Positions 21,335 to 31,983 of a DNA stretch of 64,000 nt are shown one piece after another. Positions within the stretch are counted from its first letter, which is position 1, and each line of letters begins with the position of its first letter. This stretch comes from Conus ventricosus (Eukaryota > Mollusca > Gastropoda > Neogastropoda > Conidae): contig CM031616.1 of the NCBI GenBank assembly GCA_018398815.1, positions 73,254,355 to 73,318,354 on the forward strand, in the 5' to 3' direction. The notes under the pieces were generated by a model. It ran no database searches. It was given only the letters and a program-made list of their open reading frames with translations, and was not told the DNA's origin. The position numbers and the translations under genes are program-made.

Positions 21335-22720
21335 ATACGAGCCGTGCAGGGCTTGCTATTCCAGCTCCTCAGTGAGTCCCATTCACAAGTCTTCTGGTGA
21401 GTATGTTGCGTAGTTAGTTCATATTTATTTTTCTTTTATTATTTATTTATTCCAAATCTATTTTAAAGAATTGGTTTTCCTCCCAGCTATTACTTTAATT
21501 CTTTCATTATTTATTTGTTGTGTTTGAGTATTATTTTCGTTTATCATTTTATTACCGTTTCGTTTATGCCAACTTTTAATTATTCATTTACTTCTAGGCC
21601 ATTTTTTTTTTTACATTTACAGCAGTAGGGCATGTTATTCATTTCCCCTCCAAATACGTAGTGTTGTTGTGTTCTGTGTGTTGTCGCGTGCCTGTACCAC
21701 ATTCCAGGTCATGTGTCTTGCCACACGTGTTTTGTGTGTTAGTGGTGGTCACTTGTAAATGTGCTTGTTCAGGACATTTTGGTTGTTGTCATTCTTGTAA
21801 ATATTTAGGGCACCCATAAGTTTATGTGGCGCTGTTAATGCTTCCGGCTTTTTTTCGGAAAAGGAGAGTTATCCCGAGGGAGATGATTCGTTTTTTTTAT
21901 ATAGCTCAAGAGAGCCAACCCCGGGGTGTTTGACATAAACGGTTGTGAACGTTTTTTTGAAATATGTATGTAGACAAAATGTCTGAACCGGGAAATGTAT
22001 TTAATTCTATTTGAGAACTGAAATTAGCAGGCACTCTGCCAGTGTGTTCCGTGCCTGTCCTTGTTACTCTCTGTAATGGATGTCTGCTTACGGGTTTTTG
22101 CTTTGCAACAATTTATATGGGAAACCATCTTTTGTGTGTTTTCCAGGACTTCTACTTCGACTTCTACTTCTTCTTCTACTTCCTCTTCTTGTTGGTTTTT
22201 TCCTCCTTTCCCTCACCAGTGGCTGACTTACCTGTGTGCTGCTGCTGCTGCCGCCAACCTTGCATCTGTGGCCGGTCTCGCCGCCTTTCCGGTTTCTGCT
22301 GTTGCTGCCATCGGTACCACAGCTGCTTTTTGCGACCGCGGCTTGACCCCGCTGCCTCCTCCATCTTCTTCGTCGCCCACATCATCCCTCCCCTTTCCTC
22401 TCCCAGTCTTCAGCCCTTTCTCCTCGCCCCTCTCCCGGGAACCCGCAAGGACTCCTCGCCCCGGGGTCGGAACGAGGACGCACCAGTCCGCCGTGCACCA
22501 TCTTTGGAGAGAGGACCTTCATCCTGATCTCTTTTTCTTGTGTTGCGCCGGTGACCCCACTCTCTACCCTTACAGCTTCGTGGGTCGCTGGTGCCGCTGC
22601 TCTACCTGCTGCGTACAGGTGTTGGATCGGCCGCCACACCTGTGTGCTTGGATTGGGTGCATCTCACCTTCACTCTCGAACCTTCGTGTCCTCGTTGTGT
22701 GTAACTATCTCCTTGGAAGG
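21335..22720 (+). other. 1386-bp LTR I segment absent from the middle LTR, with intron-like borders inside
   Basis: It contains a consensus splice donor (CTG|GTGAGTAT at 21397) and an acceptor after a pyrimidine-rich tract (TTTTCCAG ending 22146), then a CT-rich region open in several frames. The open frames are not kept between copies: different frames are open at 39958-40819. I do not call a protein here. Confidence 0.5.
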
Positions 22721-23729
22721 AGAAAGGACGCTATCCTGTCTGCGACGTGGAGTGAAATCCGACGGGCGGACGCGCTCTCCCTTCGCCGGACCCGCACAGG
22801 ACTGTCTCACGGTCTTTGGGGGTCGGTCCGTAAGTCTGGCATCCACGTTTAATTGCAGAGATAAAGGACAGGCATTAAATCAGTTTTGTCAGCAGAGCGC
22901 TTTATAATTCTATTATGGTTATGTTTGCCTAACATGAATGTTTTGTTTGCATTTCCACATATACAGGCTTTCCAGGGTTGTCGCCGCTGTATGGTGCGTT
23001 TTTGTGTGTGCAGGATTCCAGTTTTATCTATCTTGCCAAGTTTAACCATGCATTGTTTATCAATCTTTCTGTGATGAAATGTCCCTTCGTCTGTTAGCGT
23101 TTAAAAAAGAGTGAAATTAATGTTGGATGTTTAGTTTACGGTCCTTAGCAGTTGAACTTCCCCAGTATACTACCCCATTCTAAGGGTACTTCCCAGATGC
23201 TCCCCTTTGTTTTGGCCTTTCTTATTTAATGATCCAGTGCTAAAGTTTCTCCTTCTGAACCGTAATCCCGTCTCATCCCACAGGCTGTTGTCTTTGATTT
23301 GCATCTGGGCAATCCTGATCATCCCTATTTTAATTTTTGAGGGATCAGATTTTGGCAATCATTCCTGCTTTTTTCTTAAATCTTCCTTGACCCCTTTGGT
23401 TGCATTCCGGCTCCACCTTACCTTCTGGCCCCACCCAGAATCCGACTGGGACGTGAATGTTTGTGAGAGATTCGATTATTTCGTGTGTGTGTGTGTCTGT
23501 CCCTTCCATTTTTTTTACAGCCCTTTGGAGTTATAAATGTATACCCGTCCTTATATGTATGTAAACATGGTGTGAACCTCTATGTTTTTTTGTGACAGTA
23601 AAGTTTCAGTTTTTGTGCTCGTATTTACGTGTTTGGATTTGATGTTTGTGTGGTTAGCGCGATTGAGTTGGATTGATCATAGCGTTTCCCTTGAACAATT
23701 ACCACGTGACTTCACCCACGTGACAATTA

Positions 23730-23746
23730 TGGGGCTCGTCCGGGAT
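23730..23746 (+). promoter_or_regulatory. Primer binding site, tRNA-Pro type (element I)
   Basis: TGGGGCTCGTCCGGGAT is complementary to the 3' end of tRNA-Pro, with one G fewer than the perfect 18-mer. The copy at 41642 has five Gs but other errors. It lies 5 bp after the LTR end. Confidence 0.85.
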
Positions 23747-24794
23747 CGCTGTGACCTTTCTTGACCTTTTGCGCTGCCTTTTGTGTTGTCTGTTGTTTTT
23801 GGCGTAGTGTTTGTGCTTGGGAATTGTGCTTACGGAATAGGCTGTGGGAGGTTGGAGGGTTACCCCTAGCGTAGTAGGGGGGTAACATTTGGAGGTGGAT
23901 TAGAACCCTCTACTGCTGTTTATTCGTTATATTGTTCTTTTGTGAAAGTTGTTTAGCCAGGTTATTATATTCCCTCACAGATCGAGAGTTGCTGACCGTG
24001 GAAACTCCCCCATCGTTAGATTTGGCCCCGTCCTACCGTTGAATCGGTCGCGTCGTGGTGACAGGTGTCAGTTTTCTTCCTCTTTTGTAGTGTAGGATAT
24101 AAATAGTTTTTTTGACGGAAGTTGGTTAGTTCGTGTTTGTTTGGCTCGGTTGTATTGTTAGGAATTGTGTAGTGTACAACTTGTGATCGTGTAAAGGGTG
24201 CGTTAGGAGTGAATTCATAAATGTGATTTTTGAATGTAGAAATAGTTTGTGTGTGGACAGAGATATACCGTATTAAGCTCTTCAATTGCTCGGCGGTTGT
24301 TTACTGCTCTGAGCGGGTTACAGTGTGTGTGTTCAGACACATTGTGGGGAGGAAGGACTTCGGTGATACACAAGTGTTTATTTTGTGTGAACAGGACTTA
24401 GTGCAGCAGTCCAATGATGAGGATCGTTACTGGTTACCAGTTTCTGTATTTCGATTATTGTTGGCGTTTCTGTACCGCGAGTTAGGGCTCCAGGCGTAGT
24501 GTTGATATATTCATTAGCCGATGTCCGCACCGTGTGGGTGACTTACTTAGTGCCGGTGAAACCGACAGTGCTTATGAATGTGGTTGGTGCTCGAGTTCAC
24601 TTCATTGACTTGGGTTTGTGATTTAATTCTAACCGGCATGATCTGAAATTGTGTTGGGGTCCATTAGGCTGGCGAGCTACTGTGACTCGTGCGTGAACAA
24701 GCTTTGGGTGTGTACTGCTCGTCGAACGTGTAGTGCAAGAATTAGTACACTGTTCCGGAACTTATCTTTCCGAGAATCAATCAGTTGCGAAACC
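23747..24794 (+). other. Untranslated leader of element I (about 1.05 kb)
   Basis: This stretch lies between the primer site and the first gag ATG. A 89-codon minus-strand frame (24285-24016) is open in both this copy and 42194-41925, but those two are the same locus assembled twice and the third copy does not keep it. No coding role is supported. Confidence 0.6.
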
Positions 24795-26410
24795 ATGGAT
24801 ACTGATAGGGTAGTGACTCGATCTGTCTCTGCTGCCGCAGCCGTCTAGGAAAAGCTTCTGTGGAGAGCTCTTTTCCTTCGCCTGCCGGAGTGTGACGACC
24901 ACTGTTATAACCACATTGTCGACGCCGCCTGGGATGGTAACCACGTTGTCGGCAGGTCGTGTACCTCCTTCCCCAGTTAGGCTAACTACTCCGACTGAGT
25001 CAGTCCGTGAACGTCCACGGTTTTCCACATCCTCCAGGGTCTACCCCCCAATATTTTGGACCTCCACCGTACCAACGAACCCCCTTTCGCCCGCCGATCG
25101 TGGATATCCTTCCTGACATTAGGGCACCGCTGAGGCCACGTGAGGAGGGTGAGAGAGAGAGGGATCGTCTTAGGTGGGAGATAGAGAGGGAAGGTTCAGG
25201 AGAATGGAGAGAGAGGAGCGGGAGGCCAAGGAGAAGTGGGAGAGAGACTTGAGAATAGCAGAGAGGGAAGAGAGAGAAGCCCGAGAAGAAACTAGGAGAG
25301 GCGTGAAGAGGCACGCAGAGAGCTGAGAGAGAGGAAACGGAGAGGCGTGAAGAGGCACGCAGGAGAGCTGAGAGAGAGGAAACTGAAAGGCGTGAGGAGG
25401 CACGTAGAGGAGCCGAGAGAGAAATTAAAAGGGGAGGAGCGTGAAGAGGCTGCTAGATTAGGCAGGAGGAAAGAGAAGAGAGAGAGAAAACCAGACAGCA
25501 GGAGAGAGAAAAGGCTGAAAGAAGTAGGGCTGAGGCCAGACAGATCCTGGAGCGAGCCAGGACAGAGCGACTGTCCTCTGTGGCATCAGGGCATGAAGTA
25601 GAAGAGCATGACCTTGGGAGCGAGAGAGGAGCAACCCATGACGTAAGGGGCATTGGTGTCAGCCGCCCCGGATCCGCATTCCTTTGTTCCAACCAGGGAA
25701 GACCTAGACGTGTTTCCTGGAACACTTCGAGGATTTGGTAGACCCTTTGGCATGACTGATGTTCAGAAGGCAGTATACTTGAAGTCGAGTCTCCAGGGTA
25801 GGGCTAAGGAGGCGTTTATCAACATTCCTTCCTCTAGTTCCTATGAGGAGCTCAAGACTGCCCTTCGCCAACGCTCCACATGACGGCAGAGTCCTACCGT
25901 CGTCGGTTTAGAACTATGAACAAGGGCCGAGACGAAACCTTCCTCCAGTTTGGGGAGCGATTAAAGAAGACGTTGAACTATTGGGTGGATGCCTCGGGAT
26001 TGCCCATACAGGATGCAGTCCTACTGGAGCAGCTGAGCAACGTAGCGTCTGCAGATCTAAGAATCAAACTGGGAGAATCCCGTCCTGCATCGTTCCAAGA
26101 GGCAATAACCATTGCCGAAGCATTTGCGGACGCCAGGCGTTTTTTCATTCCGACGCTAGACCCAACAAGAGTCCCAAGCCATCTGACGGAACCGCCCCAG
26201 AAACAACTTACTGTTCCATCATTGAAACTTACAGCGGCCAAGGAACAGGGTCCTCCCCAAAATTATAAGACGTGTTTTCAGTGTGGATCGACTGAGCACT
26301 TGAGAAATGCGTGCCCCAAGCTGAGAGCATCCGTTCAATTTGTGAGGCTAGATCAGGAGACTGTGGCACATGGAGCATCACCCTGTCAGGCGAACCAGAG
26401 TTCCCCACAT
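24795..26410 (+). pseudogene. Gag of element I (middle contig), frameshifted
   Basis: The ATG at 24795 starts 'MDTDRVVTRSVSAAAA', followed by a Thr/Pro-rich segment and 'PPFRPPIVDILPDIRAPLRP' (in frame near 25080-25130). Next comes a long Arg/Glu coiled-coil region (25140-25540) built from about 48-bp, 16-residue repeats. A capsid-like region follows: 'PTREDLDVF' (25690), 'DPFGMTDVQKAVYLKSSLQG' (25740-25800), 'ESYRRRFRTMNKGRDETFLQ' (25885-25945) and 'AVLLEQLSNVASADLRIKLG'. A CCHC zinc knuckle 'CFQCGSTEHLRNAC' sits at 26274-26315. Gag packages the RNA genome into particles. At least three frameshifts break the frame, so the copy is dead or poorly polished. Confidence 0.85.
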
Positions 26411-26730
26411 TCGCTTCCGTGGTTCAGGGTGATGTCGTTGATGCCATTAGGGATTCTGGCGCATCGGCAATTTGTATTGACCAGAGGCTGATCCCTGCTG
26501 ATGCTGAACTGGGACCCATGTGTGAGGTGTCGGGTATTGAGGCAGGATTCAAGTCCAAGCGGCCCACTGCACTGATCTGTATGTCGACGCCGTATTTTGA
26601 GGGCACGGTTTGGGCGATCGGCGTGGACAAGCCTGCATATCCCTTGCTGATAGGTAACGTGGTGAAGTTCGAGGATGGGACAACTCGGGACATCTCCACT
26701 GACCTACCTCTTCAAGCCTGTGCAAGGATG
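26411..26730 (+). pseudogene. Aspartic protease of element I
   Basis: In the frame open from 26311 to 27051 the sequence 'DAIRDSGASAICIDQRLI' holds the retropepsin active site Asp-Ser-Gly-Ala. It is followed about 60 residues later by 'YFEGTVWAIGVDKPAYPLLIGN', the flap-to-C-terminal 'LLIGN' block of Ty3/Gypsy proteases. The protease would cleave the Gag-Pol polyprotein. Reverse transcriptase normally follows directly in Ty3/Gypsy elements; here the integrase zinc-binding region follows instead. Confidence 0.87.
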
Positions 26731-26839
26731 GCAACCACTCGTGCCCAACAGAAGCAAGAGCCACTCAAACCGCTATTGAAGCCACTCAAGATGGAGTGCG
26801 TGGCGAGTGTGACCCCCGACAAAGTGAAGGATCTACAGC

Positions 26840-28086
26840 AACGTGACCTACCCTCAATCAGGTGCGAAAGAACTTGGAAGCCCCACCGACTCAGCGTGGA
26901 ACTGGGCAGACTCTGTTCATTAAGAGGAAAGGCGTTCTCAAGCGAACTTTTGAGGGGGAGAACCAGAAGCTCGAACAGTTGGTTGTGCCTCGCACTCTCC
27001 GTGACAACGTCCTACAGTTGGGACACGATTCGCCCATGGCCGGACATTTAGGGGTCAAGAAGACACTCGAGAGGATTAGGCAAGAATTCTACTGGCCTGG
27101 CATGGAGAAAGATGTGCGTCAGTATTGCCGCTCTTGTGACGTGTGCCAACGAACAACACCCAAAGGCTATAACACAAGAGTTCCTCTAGGGAAAGTGCCA
27201 CTAGTACGAACACCATTCTCTAAGGTAGGGTGGACTTAGTGGGGCCCATCATCCCGGCTTCAGTTCGAGGACATCGGTACATCCTCGTCATGGTCGATTA
27301 TGCCACGAGATACCCCGAAGCAGTTTCTCTGAAGTCCATAGATGCTCCAACTGTCGCCGAAGCACTCTGGGGCATGTGGACTCGAACTGGAATTCCAGAC
27401 CAAGTACTTTCCGACCAAGGGACACAATTATGTCGGAGGTTATGCATGAGGTCTTCCGCTTACTCAACATACACTGTTAACCACGACTCCCTATCATGCG
27501 CAAGCAAACGGCTGGTCGAACGTTTAATGCCACACTGAAACAAATGTTGAAGCGACTCTGCCAAGAGCAACCGAAGGAGTGGGATAGATACATCCCAGGT
27601 GTCCTCTTTGCTTACCGTGAAGTGCCACAGGAGAGCATGCGTTTTTCTCCTTTTGAATTGTTGTACGGACGGACAGTAAGGGGGCCAATGTCCGTATTGA
27701 AGAACATGTGGACCCAAGAGAAACCAGTGGAGGAAAAACAGACAGAAGTCGCATATGTGCTTGACTTGAGGAACAGATTGCAGAGACCTGCGAACTGGGT
27801 TCATCTCATCTCAAGCGAGCTCAGGAGAGGGATAAACGGATCTTTGATAAGAAGGCCCGTGAACGGTGGTTCGAACCGGAGATGAGGTGCTCCTTCTCCT
27901 TCCGTCCATGCATAACAAGCTCCAGTTAGCCTGGCAGGGACCATATAAGGTCGAACAGCGAACCAGCGATTGGGACTATGTCATCAGCATCAAAGGGAAG
28001 AGCAAGCTCATCCACGCGAATTTGCTGAAAAAGTATCAAAGGCGGGAGAGAGTCCAATCTGGATTTGCCCCTGTAGTCATCGAACC
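26840..28086 (+). pseudogene. Integrase of element I, placed directly after protease
   Basis: The N-terminal HHCC zinc-binding region is 'HDSPMAGHLGVKKTLERI' followed by 'CRSCDVCQRT' (26995-27160). The catalytic core starts with 'DLVGPI' (27232; first Asp), then 'MVDYATRYPEAVSLKSI', 'PDQVLSDQGTQL' (27390-27430; second Asp) and, after frame breaks, a 'LVER..NATLKQMLKRL' stretch (about 27510-27560; Glu). It continues with 'FAYREVPQESMRFSPFELLYG' and an SH3-like C-terminal part, 'GDEVLLLLPSMHNKLQLAW' to 'LIHANLLKKYQ' (27870-28045). At least three frameshifts are present. The DDE integrase is of Ty3/Gypsy type, but its position upstream of the RNase H domain is the Gmr1-like arrangement. Confidence 0.88.
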
Positions 28087-28770
28087 AATCGAGGAAACAC
28101 CAGTGGTAGATTACCAGATTCCTCTGTTGCCCCTGACACCCGAAGTCGACAATCTACGAAAGATCCAGGATGCGACACCCCCCTAAAACCAAGAAGCAAT
28201 TGAGATCGTTTTTGGGCCTCGTGGGGTATTAACCGCAAATTTATCCCCAACTTCTCAGAATTGGCCCTTTCCGCTCACTCGACCGAACCAAGGGAAGCTT
28301 CCAGAACAGATCCGTGGGATCAGGAGTGTGAGACGGCGTTCAGGCGGTTAAAGGAGGCGCTTACTTCCAAACCAGTGCTACAGCTCCCGAGCCCTGAACT
28401 CCCTTTGTCCTGCGGACAGATGCCTCAGCAACGGGGATAGGCGCTGCGTTACTCCAGGATCGAGGGAAGGGCTTCAACCCGTGGGGTACGTCAGTAAGAA
28501 CTGACGGGGGCAGAATTGCGGTATCATACGATAGAGCAGGAGTGCTTAGCTGTTGTATGGGCCATCCGTCGATTCTATCCCTACCTCTACGGGCGGAAAT
28601 TCGTGCTCCAGACTGATCATCACCCTCTGCAATACCTTCATACGCATCAGGCCAGTGAGCAGAAGGTTAATGGGATGGGCTATTGAACTTCAGAGTCACG
28701 TGTTTGACTTTGAGCGCATCCCTGCAAGGACAATGTAGAGGCGGATTTTCTCAGTAGGATGGAGACGTAG
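28087..28770 (+). pseudogene. RT connection remnant and RNase H of element I (RT core missing)
   Basis: Shortly after the integrase tail the sequence reads 'PKTKKQLRSFLGLVGY' and 'KFIPNFSELA' (28180-28265), the conserved block that follows the RT thumb in Ty3/Gypsy polymerases. Then come 'AFRRLKEALTSKPVLQLP' (28335-28390) and the RNase H motifs 'LRTDASATGIGAALLQD' (28415-28465), 'ECLAVVWAIRRFYPYLYG' and 'QTDHHPLQYL' (28550-28635). It closes with 'DNVEADFLSRMET' and TAG at 28768-28770. No RT fingers or palm (no LDL/YVDD-type motifs) exist between integrase and this point or anywhere else in the internal region. Several frameshifts are present. Confidence 0.85.
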
Positions 28771-28940
28771 GCTGTTTCCTGTTCTTCGGTGCTGACCGGA
28801 GATTCGCTGAACTGTGTATCATGGACCGTGATTTGTGGTGTTTTTTTTTCTTCTTTTTCTACTTCGCAATGAACCTTTGAACATGGGACAGGTTGGGTAG
28901 CTGGTACCTCATTAGTACCAAGCTTTTTAGGTGGGGGGTG
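28771..28940 (+). promoter_or_regulatory. 3' untranslated stretch ending in the polypurine tract of element I
   Basis: The last 12 bases before the LTR, AGGTGGGGGGTG (28929-28940), form the plus-strand primer. The same tract precedes the LTR at 62471. Confidence 0.8.
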
Positions 28941-30513
28941 TGTCACGCACTGCATGTTTCTTCCAACTGTCATGTTCAAGTCCGTTTTGTCTAGAGGGAA
29001 GAATTTGTGTAGGGGGTTAGTTTTGTTCAAGCAGAGTGTCATGTGTCTATAAAAAAACAACTTAGTTTTATTTTAGCTTTTAAACTCTCTGCAACCCACC
29101 TTCCATCCTGCATTGTCATGTGTTTTCCATGTGGACTCGGTTGCACGGGGGTTAAACGTGGGCTGAGTGAGCTTCCTCTCACCTGCCAATCAGTTTTTTT
29201 TTTGGGAAGCCGACCGGGCAGTCGAGGTTGGAAGGGGATAGTGGAGTAAGGATAACGTGTCGTGCAAGCCTTATGCTTGCAGGTTTTTTTCTTGTAACTG
29301 TATTTTTGTGAGGGATCCATATCCCTCAGGGAGCCACCACCGTTTCTCCCCTTTTAGGGAAACTGCGTTGCATTTTTTTTGGAGATCCATATCTCCCGGC
29401 TCTCGGCATCAGGTTTTTACCTTTGGGTTTAACCAAACCGTAGTACTCCGTACGACTGCTGTCGTCTTGTCAAGTTACCCTTTTTGTTGTATTCCTGTGA
29501 TCAGTATCACAGTCGTGAATCCCCGTATTCACTTGGAGGCAGAAGCCTGTTTTTCTAAATTTTTAGGCCCTGACCAGGGTTCAGAGAAAGGACGCTATCC
29601 TGTCTGCGACGTGGAGTGTATCCGACGGGCGGACGCGCTCTCCCTTCGCCGGACCCGCACAGGACTGTCTCACGGTCTTTGGGGGGTCGGTCCGTAAGTC
29701 TGGCATCCACGTTTAATTGCAGGATAAAGGACAGGCATTAAATCAGTTTGTCAGCAGAGCGCTTTATAATTCTATTATGGTTATGTTTGCCTAACATGAA
29801 TGTTTTGTTTGCATTTCCACATATACAGGCTTTCCAGGGTTGTCGCCGCTGTATGGTGCGTTTTTGTGTGTGCAGGATTCCAGTTTATCTATCTTGCCAA
29901 GTTTAACCATGCATTGTTTATCAATCTTTCTGTGATGAAATGTCCCTTCGTCTGTTAGCGTTTAAAAAAAAGTGAAATTAATGTTGGATGTTTAGTTACG
30001 GTCCTTAGCAGTTGAACTTCCCCAGTATACTACCCCATTCTAAGGGTACTTCCCAAGACGCTCCCCTTTGTTTGGCCTTTCTTATTTAATGATCCAGTGC
30101 TAAAGTTTCTTCTTCTGAACCGTAATCCCGTCTCATCCCACAGGCTGTTGTCTTTGATTTGCATCTGGGCAATCCTGATCATCCCTATTTTAATTTTTGA
30201 GGGATCAGATTTTGGCAATCATTCCTGTTTTTTTCTTAAATCTTCCTTGACCCCTTTGGTTGCATTCCGGCTCCACCTTACCTTCTGGCCCCACCCAGAA
30301 TCCGACCGGGACGTGAATGTTTGTGGAGAGATTCGATTATTTCGTGTGTGTGTGTCTGTCCCTTCCATTTTTTTTTACAGCCCTTTTGGAGTTATAAATG
30401 TATACCCGTCCTTATATGTATGTAAACATGGTGTGAACCTCTATGTTTTTTTGTGACAGTAAAGTTTCAGTTTTTGTGCTCGTATTTACGTGTTTGGATT
30501 TGATGTTTGTGTG
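28941..30513 (+). mobile_element. Second LTR of element I (short form), interrupted by element II
   Basis: It starts TGTCACGCACTGCATG like the first LTR but jumps at about 29584 from the equivalent of 21334 to 22721, losing 1386 bp. It is cut at 30513, where element II begins. The missing right end is found only after the 3' LTR of element II in the third contig (57075-57152). Confidence 0.9.
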
Positions 30514-31859
30514 TGTCACGGACAAAAAATGAAACAACCCAACTCGTGGAGTCGGCAGCCAATTTGTTCGGACATAAGCTTCAACTCAAACATTCTAGGC
30601 GCCACATAGACGGGCCCATGGGTCGGGCCCAGCCAATTAAGCTTAGTGGAGAGGCTTCACGGAGACGGTACGATCCACCCAGACAGACTAAGCCGTTTTG
30701 ACCGACGCCTCGATGTCTGCCCGGACGCATCTCAGTGCCTGGGCCGGACTCATCTAGCCAATTTACACTGACCAGTGCCCACGACTTAAGCCACACGGCG
30801 CCAGTTAAGTAGGGAAGGGGGGAAGGTAGTGTGTGGTGGGGGTGAAATCTAGCTAATCAATTAAATGACCGATTGACCACCACAGAGAGTAAGGTGTGTA
30901 GGCGTGACTGTCATGATTTGAATATCCAATGGAATTAGAGGGAGATAACTTCGGGTGTCAGGGGTAAAAATACTGACCAATGGTACTCGCCCTTTTTGGA
31001 CAGATCGGAACGAATAAGAAGGATGTGAGAGTGAGAGAACGGGAGAACGAGGGGGAAACGAACAGAGAGAGAGAGAGAGAGAGGTCTGAGTGTAGTCTCT
31101 GCAGGAGAAAGGCAGAGAGATGAGAGGAGTGAAGTTTGGGCATTAGCACGAGATAGTCTGCAGAGGAAGGACTTAGGAGAGATGTGGAGAGAGTTGCTAA
31201 CTAATGAAGAGGAAAAGAAAGAAGAAAAAAAAAAGAGAAAAGAAAAGCAACCATGTCCATTTGATAAGAGCAGACTAGAAGAGAGAGAGAGAGAGAGTGC
31301 AATGCGTTAATGCAGGAAAGAAAGAAAGGAGAACAGATCGATGTTGATAGTCACTGTTCTATCTAAACCGGGGGTTCGACCTCATACTTGGCCAGCGCCA
31401 CTTTCATCGGCAGTCCAACCTGACCAACGCCAGCAGTCCAGCCCGACCGGTGCTAGCAGTCCAGCTTGACCGGTGCAAGCAGACCAACACCAGTGCCAGC
31501 AGTTGTGTCGTGTGGTGAAAGTGACAGTGAGAAAAAAAAAAAAGAAAAGAAAGAGACAGTGATTCGTGAATAGTTAAGATCACCTGGCCAGGTAAAGTAG
31601 AAATCTATTTATACCCGGGTTAGTTAATGATGTTTTAGATAAATGATTTTGTGAAGTTCAGGAAAGAGAGAATGTTTTATTTCATTTGATTCCATATGCA
31701 TTGATGTTTCGTTCTATGATCATGTGTAGTAAAGTTATAGACTTTACTAGTGGTTTGATGTGACGAATGCATGATATATGAATGAGATTGTAAGCAAGCT
31801 GTGAGTGTGTTTGGGCTGTGCGCTAGTCCTTCCTCCACTGACATCACCCGAGGTTGACA
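30514..31859 (+). mobile_element. 5' LTR of element II (1346 bp; middle contig)
   Basis: It begins TGTCACGGAC and ends GGTTGACA, with a TGTCA/TGACA inverted repeat. The same sequence recurs at 48701-50106 and 55683-57074. It contains a GA tract (31063-31082) and a 23-bp tandem repeat of the type cagtccaacctgaccaacgc (31411-31500, four copies). The base before it completes the target duplication gtgtg (30509-30513). Confidence 0.92.
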
Positions 31860-31865
31860 ATTTAT

Positions 31866-31883
31866 TGGCGAGCCTGCCAGGAT
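31866..31883 (+). promoter_or_regulatory. Primer binding site of element II, probably tRNA-Arg type
   Basis: TGGCGAGCCTGCCAGGAT lies 6 bp after the LTR end. It fits the 3' end of an arginine tRNA (..CTGGCTGGCTCGCCA) with one or two mismatches from memory. The assignment to Arg is inference. Confidence 0.55.
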
Positions 31884-31983
31884 ATTCTGGCCCATTTATT
31901 ATAATTGTTCAACTTCTCAGAGAGGAAGCTGGGTGGGATTCAAGTATTGTAATCCTAAGACAAGGGGTTGTCTTACTGTATGT

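Larger units (their letters stand above)
20686..23725 (+). mobile_element. 5' LTR of Ty3/Gypsy element I, long form (3040 bp; middle contig)
   Basis: The LTR begins TGTCACG and ends CGTGACA, a perfect 7-bp terminal inverted repeat with the canonical TG..CA ends. It is followed after a short spacer by a tRNA-Pro primer site. The same sequence recurs at 28941 immediately after a purine tract, at 38594 in the third contig, and at 47050 and 62471, which proves the LTR nature. It holds a row of short perfect hairpins (21011-21282), two CACGTG boxes next to its 3' end (23703-23708 and 23717-23722), and a 1386-bp segment (21335-22720) missing from the middle LTR. Three kilobases is very long for a Ty3/Gypsy LTR. 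Confidence 0.92.

Noticed and set aside
22042..22852. Long open frames (161 and 263 codons) in LTR I considered as a gene
   Set aside because: CT-rich sequence is open in several frames at once, and a different set is open in the copy at 39958-40819, so no frame is conserved.
23730..23746. The tRNA-Pro primer site considered as evidence for an endogenous gammaretrovirus
   Set aside because: The primer site is like that of murine leukaemia-type viruses, but the protease, CCHC Gag and integrase are of Ty3/Gypsy type, the gene order is Gmr1-like, and no envelope frame is present.
24016..24285. 89-codon minus-strand frame kept identically at 41925-42194
   Set aside because: The two copies are the same locus assembled twice. 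The tandem copy near 57430-57720 does not keep the frame, and it lies antisense in an untranslated leader.
26311..27051. A single 246-codon frame taken as one protein
   Set aside because: It fuses the end of Gag and the protease with an out-of-frame stretch of the integrase region; the last third is the wrong frame.
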